From: Anaeromyxobacter sp. Fw109-5
GTDB lineage: Bacteria; Myxococcota; Myxococcia; Myxococcales; Anaeromyxobacteraceae
DNA length: 64,000 bases
Direction of reading: 5' to 3'
Assembly (NCBI RefSeq): GCF_000017505.1
Contig: NC_009675.1
Coordinates: 5,212,501-5,276,500 of the forward strand
The position numbers and the translations under genes were made by a program. Positions 58,563 to 64,000 of this stretch are shown in pieces (position 1 is the stretch's first letter; every line of letters begins with the position of its first letter). A model generated the notes under the pieces. It saw only the letters and a list, made by a program, of their open reading frames with translations. It was not told the DNA's origin and did no database searches.

Positions 58563-59459
58563 CTACGCTCCAATCTTCGCGAGTATTCCGTCCAGCTCGT
58601 CGAGAGAGGTGTACTCAACCTCCAGGCGGCCGGCGACTGCAGACTTGGGCACGACCTTACACCTGGCCCCCAGGCGGCGCTGAAGGCGCTGATTCAGCGC
58701 CTTGACGGCCGGGCTCTCGGAAGCTGGCGCCGGCCGGTCGCTTTCCTTGCGGCCGAGGGCGCGCACGAGCGCCTCCGTGGCCCGGACGGAGAGCCCCTCG
58801 CGGATGACCTTCTGGGCCGCCCGCCTCATCGCCTCGGCGTCTGCGGCGCCGAGCAGCGCGCGGGCGTGCCCCATGTCGAGCTGACCCTGGCGGACCGCGT
58901 CGCGCACCTCCTCCGGCAGCTTGAGGAGGCGGAGCGCGTTCGCCACCGTCGAGCGCTCCTTGCCCACCCGCTTCGCGATCTCGTCCTGCGTGAGCGCGTG
59001 CTCGCTCGCGAGCACCTCGTACGCCTCGGCCTCCTCGATGGCGTTCAGGTCCGCCCGCTGCAGGTTCTCGATGAGGGCGATCTCGAACGCCTCGCGATCG
59101 CTGGTCTCCCGCACCAAGGCCGGGATCTCGCGCAGCTCGGCGCGCTGCGCCGCCCGCCAGCGGCGCTCGCCCGCCACGATGCGGTACTTCGCGCCCTGCT
59201 TGCGGACGAGGATCGGCTCGACGACGCCGTGCTCGCGGATGGACGCCGCGAGCTCCTCCAGCTTGGCCTCGTCGAAGCGCTTCCGGGGCTGCTCGGGGTT
59301 CCGCTCGATGGCCTCGAGCGGCAGCGACAGCAGGCCGCGGCCGGAGACGGCCGGGGTCGAAGCGGGCGCCGCGGCAGCGCTCGGCGGCGGCGGCGCGTTG
59401 GAGAGCAGGGCGGCCATGCCGCGCCCGAGGGCGGGCCGGCGCTTGTCGGCGAGGCTCAC
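58563..59459 (-). CDS. parB: Chromosome-partitioning CTPase ParB
   Basis: A 298-residue ParB that binds parS and slides as a CTP clamp. The CTP pocket has AGERRWRAAQRA and ENLQRADLNAIEEA; the helix-turn-helix is TQDEIAKRVGKERSTVANAL; a C-terminal dimer domain ends LDELDGILAKIGA. The start GTG at 59459 overlaps the parA stop (GTGA). The N-terminal GRGMAALL motif should contact ParA. Confidence 0.96.
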   Translation of the reverse strand: MSLADKRRPALGRGMAALLSNAPPPPSAAAAPASTPAVSGRGLLSLPLEAIERNPEQPRKRFDEAKLEELAASIREHGVVEPILVRKQGAKYRIVAGERRWRAAQRAELREIPALVRETSDREAFEIALIENLQRADLNAIEEAEAYEVLASEHALTQDEIAKRVGKERSTVANALRLLKLPEEVRDAVRQGQLDMGHARALLGAADAEAMRRAAQKVIREGLSVRATEALVRALGRKESDRPAPASESPAVKALNQRLQRRLGARCKVVPKSAVAGRLEVEYTSLDELDGILAKIGA

Positions 59460-60235
59460 GCCACACCTCCCGGCTGGCCGAAGCGGCCCGCCACCTCGCG
59501 CGCCAGCTCGAGGTAGCTCTGGCAGCCCTTGGAGGTCACGTCGTAGAGCAGGATGGGCTTGCCGTGGCTGGGCGCCTCCGACAGCCGCACGTTGCGCGGG
59601 ATGACGGTCTTGAAGACCTGCTCCGCGAAGGTGCGGCGGATCTCGTCCGCCACCTGGTTCGACAGGTTGTTGGGCGAGAACATCGTGAGGACGATGCCGT
59701 CCACGGCGAGGCCGGGGTTCGCGCTCGCGCGCACGAGCTCGATCGTCTTCAGCACGTCGGCGAGGCCTTCCAGCGCGTAGTACTCGCACTGCAGCGGGAT
59801 GACGACGCCCTGCGCAGCGACGAGCCCGTTCAGCGTGAGGAGCCCGAGCGAGGGCGGGCAGTCGATGACCACGTACTCGTAATCGCGGGCGACCTGGTCC
59901 ACGGCGCGCTTGAGGCGCGACTCCCGGGCGTCGTGCTCGGCGAGCTCCAGCTCGGCGCCGACGAGGTGGCGCGAGGCGGGCACGAGGTCGAGGAACTTGA
60001 GCTCCGTCTTCCGCACGGCGCTCGCCATGGGCACGCCGTCGACGAGCACCTCGTAGATGGAGTGCTCGGACTCGTCGCGCCGGATCCCGAGGGCGCTGCC
60101 GGCGTTGCCCTGGGGATCGACGTCGACGAGGAGCGTTCGGCGCTCGGCGGCCGCGAGCGAGGCCGCGAGGTTCACGGCCGTCGTGGTCTTGCCGACGCCG
60201 CCCTTCTGGTTCGCGATGGTGAGGATCCGGCCCAT
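59456..60235 (-). CDS. parA: Chromosome-partitioning ATPase ParA
   Basis: A 259-residue ParA/Soj. The deviant Walker A is KGGVGKTTTAVNLA near the N-terminus, followed by LLVDVDPQGNA, VVIDCPPSLGLLTLNGL and VIPRNVRLSEAPSHGKPIL. The ATG at 60235 starts the fold directly; the frame continues upstream across a parS site and is not believed. It drives ParB-parS movement. Three parS sites lie within 730 bases upstream. Confidence 0.96.
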   Translation of the reverse strand: MGRILTIANQKGGVGKTTTAVNLAASLAAAERRTLLVDVDPQGNAGSALGIRRDESEHSIYEVLVDGVPMASAVRKTELKFLDLVPASRHLVGAELELAEHDARESRLKRAVDQVARDYEYVVIDCPPSLGLLTLNGLVAAQGVVIPLQCEYYALEGLADVLKTIELVRASANPGLAVDGIVLTMFSPNNLSNQVADEIRRTFAEQVFKTVIPRNVRLSEAPSHGKPILLYDVTSKGCQSYLELAREVAGRFGQPGGVA

Positions 60236-60305
60236 GGCCTGAGCATCCGTGCGCGGGGTGCGAGCCCCGTCCGTCGTGTTCGGCAACTCGAGACCTCTCG
60301 GTTTC

Positions 60306-60325
60306 GCGCGGCCCCCTGGCCGCGC
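60306..60325. other. GC hairpin upstream of parA
   Basis: GCGCGGCC (60306-60313) and GGCCGCGC (60318-60325) form a perfect 8-bp stem with a CCCT loop, about 70-90 bases before the parA ATG. It could be part of the parA leader or promoter region. Confidence 0.4.
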
Positions 60326-60428
60326 AGGCGCGCACTGTGCCCGATCGATCTGACACGCCGCGTCCCGAGCCTTGCCCCGCCGCCGCCGCTTCCCGCCCAT
60401 CGTCGCCTCGCGCTCGCTGCCGCCCGGC

Positions 60429-60444
60429 TGTTCCACGTGGAACA
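60429..60444. other. parS site 1
   Basis: TGTTCCACGTGGAACA is a perfect 16-base palindrome that differs from the common parS consensus TGTTTCACGTGAAACA only by a symmetric C/G pair. It is the expected loading site for ParB. Confidence 0.92.
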
Positions 60445-60487
60445 TCGGCGCTGGTCCGCCAAGGACCAGGCGTCCGGCCGGGCGAGG

Positions 60488-60503
60488 TGTTCCACGTGGA
60501 ACA
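60488..60503. other. parS site 2
   Basis: TGTTCCACGTGGAACA, identical to site 1 and 59 bases from it. Confidence 0.92.
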
Positions 60504-60946
60504 TCCCGATCGCAGGGGCGCTTCCCGGGTCCTCAACCACGACGACCGAGCAGCGCTGGCGTGCCTGTATGGCACGTCGAGCAGCGCAGGTGAGGAGCCT
60601 GTCCTTGGACCTCCTCGATCCCGAGATGGGCTGGGGGGCGGTTCCGTGGCGCGCCGCGGGCGCGGGACCTCGCGTCCTCGGCGGCCACCATGGACGGGGT
60701 CTCCGTCGCGGGACGGGTTCCGTCCGCAGGCACCGCTGGCAACGCGGGGCCGCCCGGGCGTGAGGGGGGCTGGGCGATGGCGCCTTGGCGGCCAACCGCG
60801 TTGCATGCGGTCCGTTGGTCGATCGGTGCCGACCGCGTCCAGTGGCCGCCTGCGGTCGCGAGGTCCCGCACATGGGGCGGCGCGCTGCGGACGTGACGGT
60901 GGCATGGCTCGTCCCCGGGGCAACGGAGCGGCGCTCGTTCGCCAGG

Positions 60947-60962
60947 TGTTTCACGTGGAACA
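60947..60962. other. parS site 3
   Basis: TGTTTCACGTGGAACA: the left half is the general consensus and the right half is the local variant, so this is a hybrid of the two palindromes. It lies 459 bases from site 2. Confidence 0.88.
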
Positions 60963-61112
60963 CCGCTCGAGGCGCCAGCCACGAAGCGGTCCGTAAGGAC
61001 GGCACGGATCGGCGGCGCCCGTTCTCGGGTGCCCAAGCAGACGCGAACGCGCGCCCCCGAGGCCGCTAGCCTCCTCGCGAGACCGGCGAGGTCGCGAGGG
61101 GAGGAGTTCGAG

Positions 61113-61409
61113 ATGGCTTCCTACCTGGTGCTGTTCGGCTTCACTCCACAGGGCGTCCAGCACATCAAGGACTGCCCGGCGCGCGTCGCCGCGGCGAAGG
61201 AGACCGTCCGCAGCCTGGGCGGAGAGGTCCGCGCGTTCTACGGGATCATGGGGAGCGCGCACGACACGCTGTTCATCGTGGACGCCCCCGACGACGCGGC
61301 CATGGCGCGGATGGTCCTCGCCATCGCGGAGAAGGGGTTCGTCCGCACCGAGACCCACCGGCTCTTCACCGAGGACGAGTTCGGCGAGATCGTCCGCTCG
61401 CTGCCGTGA
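61113..61409 (+). CDS. GYD-domain protein
   Basis: A 98-residue single-domain protein of the GYD family (dimeric ferredoxin-like fold). SYLVLFGFTPQGVQHIKD at the start, VRAFYGIMGSAHDTLFIVDAPDD in the middle (the family normally has GxYD near there) and MVLAIAEKGFVRTETHRLFT at the end fit the pattern. The cellular role is unknown. The ATG at 61113 has GAGGAG about 6 bases upstream. It stands alone on the plus strand between parA and rsmG. Confidence 0.82.
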   Translation: MASYLVLFGFTPQGVQHIKDCPARVAAAKETVRSLGGEVRAFYGIMGSAHDTLFIVDAPDDAAMARMVLAIAEKGFVRTETHRLFTEDEFGEIVRSLP

Positions 61410-61466
61410 CGTGAGGAGGTACCGCGCCCGGCGCCGCGGACGGGGCGCGCTCCCGCCCCGAGCCGG

Positions 61467-62114
61467 TCAACGCGCGCGCCAGCGCGCGATCGCGCGGGCC
61501 GAGCGGGAGAGGGGCAGCTCGAAGCGCGAGACGTCCACGAGCGCGAGGCCGGAGGCCGCCCCGATCGCCGCCAGGCGCGCCTCGTCCGCCTCGCGGCCGA
61601 GCATGGCGAAGAGCGTCCCGCCCGGCGCGAGGTAGCGGACGCCCAGCGGGACCCAGCGCTCGGGATCGGAGAGCGCGCGGGAGACCACGGCGTCGGCGCG
61701 GGGGAGCTTCTCGCCCTCCGGGTCGCCCTCGGCGCGGACGGCGAAGGCGCGGACGGGCAGGTCGAGCTCGGCGGCCACGGCCTTCACGAAGGCGACCTTC
61801 TTCGCCACCGAGTCGCAGCAGGTCACCTCGAGCGCCGGGCGGGCGCAGGCGAGCGGCACGCCCGGGAGGCCGGCGCCGGAGCCGAGGTCGAGCAGGGTGC
61901 GCACCTCGTCCAGCAGCGGCAGCAGGAGCAGGCTGTCCACGAGGTGCTTCTCGGCCACCTCGGCGGGATCGGTGATGGTGGTGAGGTTCACCTTCCGGTT
62001 CCAGGCGAGGAGCCGATCGGCGAACCGCTCGAGGCGGGGCAGCGCCTCGGGGGCGACGGGGAGCGCGAGGGCGGCGAGGCCGCGGGAGAGCGCCGCGTGG
62101 AAGGCCGGTTCCAT
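61467..62114 (-). CDS. rsmG: 16S rRNA (guanine527-N7)-methyltransferase RsmG
   Basis: A 215-residue SAM-dependent methyltransferase (GidB). The family start [20 protein letters not shown], the SAM motif [19 protein letters not shown] and [17 protein letters not shown] are present, with [16 protein letters not shown] further on. It lies 8 bases after a small unknown gene. It would normally follow mnmE and mnmG, which are absent here. Confidence 0.94.
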   Translation of the reverse strand: MEPAFHAALSRGLAALALPVAPEALPRLERFADRLLAWNRKVNLTTITDPAEVAEKHLVDSLLLLPLLDEVRTLLDLGSGAGLPGVPLACARPALEVTCCDSVAKKVAFVKAVAAELDLPVRAFAVRAEGDPEGEKLPRADAVVSRALSDPERWVPLGVRYLAPGGTLFAMLGREADEARLAAIGAASGLALVDVSRFELPLSRSARAIARWRAR

Positions 62115-62122
62115 CGCCGGCC

Positions 62123-62344
62123 CTACTTCTTCGCGGCGGTGCGCCGGCCGATGGCGGCCTCGACCTCGCTCCGGTGCTCGGCGAGGTACGCGTCCACCTC
62201 GGCCGCCTCGAGCGCGAGATCGCGCAGCACGCCCTCGTAGACGAAGCGGAAGCCCTCGGCGTAGTCGCGGTCCTGCAGCTCGAACGAGCGCCGCACGACC
62301 GCCGCGGAGAAGAGCCGCTCCGCCTTGGTGCGCTGGCGCGCCAC
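62123..62344 (-). CDS. Small basic/acidic helical protein between jag and rsmG, unknown
   Basis: A 73-residue protein starting with GTG at 62344, whose G is the last base of the jag stop (TAGTG). It is predicted to be helical and highly charged ([40 protein letters not shown]), ending GRRTAAKK. No family recognised. Coding status rests on frame position, tight coupling on both sides and a natural residue mix. It could be missed by length cut-offs. Confidence 0.6.
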   Translation of the reverse strand: MARQRTKAERLFSAAVVRRSFELQDRDYAEGFRFVYEGVLRDLALEAAEVDAYLAEHRSEVEAAIGRRTAAKK

Positions 62345-62850
62345 TAGCGCTCGCCCCCGCGCGCGGCCGGGACGACGAGCAGCTGCCGGAAGATGCCCTC
62401 GCCCTCGCTGTGCGTCGTCACGCCCTCGTGGTTCACCAGGGCGAGGTGGATCTGCCGCCGCTCGCGCGCGCTGATGGGCGCCACGGCCAGCACCTTGCCG
62501 GTGCGCATGGCCGTGGCGGCGAGCCGCTCGGCCATCGCCTTCAGCGCCGGGTCGCCCTCCTGGTAGAACCCGCCGACCTCGAGGTTCACCCACTTGCGCC
62601 CCTCGGCGCGCGGGTTCACCACGCGGTTCGCGAGGTACTGGAGCGCCTCGACGAGCGCGGAGGAGAGCTCGACCGGGTTTCCCTCCCGCGGGTTCAGGGC
62701 GACGCCGATCTGCTCGGCCGTCTCCTTCACCTCGACGTCCACCGCCGCGCCGAGCCGCTCGAGGAGGCCGGCGCAGAACTCCCGCGCCCGCGCCACCTTC
62801 TCCGGCGCCTGGGCGGGGGGCGCAGCAGCGGGGATTCCCTTCTCGTCCAT
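62344..62850 (-). CDS. jag: RNA-binding protein Jag/KhpB
   Basis: A 168-residue protein with a KH-II-like domain (about 22-100: [22 protein letters not shown] in part, then [13 protein letters not shown]) and a C-terminal R3H domain ([20 protein letters not shown], then [16 protein letters not shown]-like [16 protein letters not shown]). The N-terminal Jag_N domain of longer homologues is absent. KhpB binds many mRNAs and affects division in other bacteria. It follows yidC by 16 bases. Confidence 0.92.
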   Translation of the reverse strand: MDEKGIPAAAPPAQAPEKVARAREFCAGLLERLGAAVDVEVKETAEQIGVALNPREGNPVELSSALVEALQYLANRVVNPRAEGRKWVNLEVGGFYQEGDPALKAMAERLAATAMRTGKVLAVAPISARERRQIHLALVNHEGVTTHSEGEGIFRQLLVVPAARGGER

Positions 62851-62866
62851 GGCGCTCTCCTCGGCG

Positions 62867-64000
62867 CTACTTGGAGGCCTTGGCCGGCGCCGGCACGGCC
62901 GGCATCCGCCGCATCATGAACTGCTGCTGGGCGATGGACAGCAGGTTGTTCACGAAGATGTAGAGCGTGAGCCCCGCGGGCACGCTGAGCATGAGCAGCG
63001 TGAAGAAGCCCGGCATGAAGTACAGCATCATCTTGGCCTGGGCGTTGTCGGCCGGCTGCGGCGAGAAGCGCTGCATCACGTACTGCGAGACGCCCATCGC
63101 GATCGGCAGGACGTAGAGCGGGTCCTTCACCGTGAGGTCGTGGATCCACAGGAACGGCTCCCGGTACAGCTCGACCGACGTCTGCAGCGTGGCGTAGAGC
63201 GCGAACCAGATCGGCAGCTGGATGAGCATCGGCAGGCAGCCGCCGAGCGGGTTCACCTTGTGCTGCTGGTAGAGCTGCATCGTCGCGAGGTTCAGCTTCT
63301 CGCGGTCGTTGCCGTGCTTGGCCTTGAGCTTCTCGATCTCGGGCTGCAGCTTCCGCATCTCGTTCATCGACTGCATCGACTTCGCGGTGAGCGGGTAGAG
63401 CAGCACCTTCACGAGGACGGTGAGGAGGATGATGGCGAGGCCCCAGTTCGCCACGAGCCGCTCCAGCCAGCGCATGACGAAGAGCAGGAGGCGCGCGAAG
63501 AAGGCGAAGGGGCGCGCCATGGCCCCGTAGTCGATGGCGCTCTCGAACTCCCGCCCGTAGGTGCGGAGGTGATCGAGGTCCTTGGGGCCCGAGTACACGG
63601 TGAACCCGAACTTCGCGCTGCCGCCGTCGAGCGGGAGCCGCAGCGCCGTGAGGCCGCTGCCCTGCACCGGGCCCTTCGCGAAGAGGCAGGTCCCGGCCGG
63701 CTGCGCGGGGAAGACGGCGGAGACGAAGTATCCCTGGTCCATGCCCGCCCAGGCCACGGTCCCCTGGAGCTTCTCCTGCGCCTCCTTCCCGTCGACGTCG
63801 AAGCGCTCGGTCTCCTCGCCCGCGCGGCAGACGGGCCGGACGAACTCGACGGGCGGGCCGGAGAAGAACCCGCCCTTCTTCGTGTCGGGCGGCATGTAGC
63901 CGGGGTAGAGGACGACGATCCCGCCGCCCTGGGTGGCCGGAGCCTGCACCTCGAGGTCGAGCGCGAGCTCGTAGGCCTTCTCGGTGAGACGGTAGGTCTT
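62867..64000 (-). CDS. yidC: Membrane protein insertase YidC (N-terminus cut by window)
   Basis: The C-terminal 377 residues of YidC, open to the window end. The periplasmic domain occupies the first part (LYPGYMPPDTKKGGFFSGPP in part). The conserved insertase core has LVANWGLAIILLTVLVKVLLYPL, MRKLQPEIEKLKAKHGND, PLGGCLPMLIQLPIWFALYA and QPADNAQAKMMLYFMPGFFT, each quoted only as a marker. It inserts subunits such as F0 c. rnpA and rpmH are expected beyond the window. Confidence 0.96.
   Translation of the reverse strand, partial: KTYRLTEKAYELALDLEVQAPATQGGGIVVLYPGYMPPDTKKGGFFSGPPVEFVRPVCRAGEETERFDVDGKEAQEKLQGTVAWAGMDQGYFVSAVFPAQPAGTCLFAKGPVQGSGLTALRLPLDGGSAKFGFTVYSGPKDLDHLRTYGREFESAIDYGAMARPFAFFARLLLFVMRWLERLVANWGLAIILLTVLVKVLLYPLTAKSMQSMNEMRKLQPEIEKLKAKHGNDREKLNLATMQLYQQHKVNPLGGCLPMLIQLPIWFALYATLQTSVELYREPFLWIHDLTVKDPLYVLPIAMGVSQYVMQRFSPQPADNAQAKMMLYFMPGFFTLLMLSVPAGLTLYIFVNNLLSIAQQQFMMRRMPAVPAPAKASK

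Larger units (their letters stand above)
60236..61112. other. Non-coding interval holding parS sites
   Basis: This 877-base gap between parA and the GYD-domain gene holds three parS sites and an 8-bp hairpin. Frames crossing it have no family character, and several contain the FHVEH word forced by the parS sequence. I see no DnaA-box clusters (TTATCCACA-like) and no AT-rich unwinding region, so it does not look like the origin itself. Confidence 0.7.

Noticed and set aside
60236-60445. N-terminal extension of ParA beginning at a start codon inside a parS site
   Set aside because: The ParA fold begins at 60235; the extension is Arg/Ala-rich and crosses a parS palindrome.
60236-61112. Candidate replication origin between parA and the GYD gene
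   Set aside because: No DnaA-box cluster and no AT-rich unwinding stretch were seen; only parS sites.

Overview
The window is a high-GC (roughly 70-75 %, by eye) bacterial chromosome segment with no tRNA, rRNA, IS element or CRISPR array that I can see. Gene content points to the Myxococcota, most likely an Anaeromyxobacter-like organism. The pointers are an MglA-type Ras-like GTPase, a bactofilin next to parAB, a TolQ-TolR-TolR operon, several TPR lipoproteins, many two-component and chemotaxis genes, and extreme G/C at third codon positions. The yidC-jag-rsmG-parA-parB order at the right end is typical of the neighbourhood of a replication origin, which probably lies just beyond base 64000. 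These taxonomic statements are inference from gene content.

Left part (1-33 kb, almost all on the minus strand). This holds a LON-domain protein, a sequence-divergent membrane pyrophosphatase (hppA) and a TolQ/TolR/TolR stator-like operon. Next come a plus-strand glycosidase-like protein and a PAS/GAF histidine kinase. A tight run follows: mcp-cheW-cheY-cheA-cheC, then larB-larC for nickel-pincer cofactor synthesis. After that come an operon of MglA-like GTPase, PocR-domain kinase and thiL; a DinG-like helicase with a small membrane protein and an M50 protease; a TMTC-like GT-C protein with an LpoA-like lipoprotein; and the heat-shock set (TPR lipoprotein, hrcA, grpE, dnaK, then dnaJ from its own promoter).

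Middle part (33-42 kb, plus strand). mfd is followed by three consecutive parvulin/SurA-type genes, pdxA and a PAP2 phosphatase. The three parvulins show stepwise loss of the catalytic histidines.

Right part (42-64 kb, mostly minus strand). It starts with ychF. ATP synthase is split into an F0 operon (atpZ/I-like, atpI-like, atpB, atpE, atpF) and an F1 operon (atpH, A, G, D, C). Between them lie a class V aminotransferase, hemL, a TPR lipoprotein and gyrA. After the F1 operon come a divergent hsp20, then bactofilin, parB and parA with three parS sites upstream, a GYD-domain protein, rsmG, a small unknown gene, jag/khpB and yidC (cut by the window end). Both atp operons end in strong hairpins. 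Good sigma70-type promoters are visible for the F0 operon, gyrA, dnaJ, the hrcA operon, mfd and hsp20.

The window is mainly housekeeping. The most unusual items are the altered catalytic motif of the pyrophosphatase, the degenerate parvulin series, the His-rich extensions of AtpB, the kinase/MglA-like GTPase operon, a probable CTG start for the DinG-like helicase, and the unclassified regulatory palindromes at the heat-shock genes. I found no clearly novel defence or mobile system.
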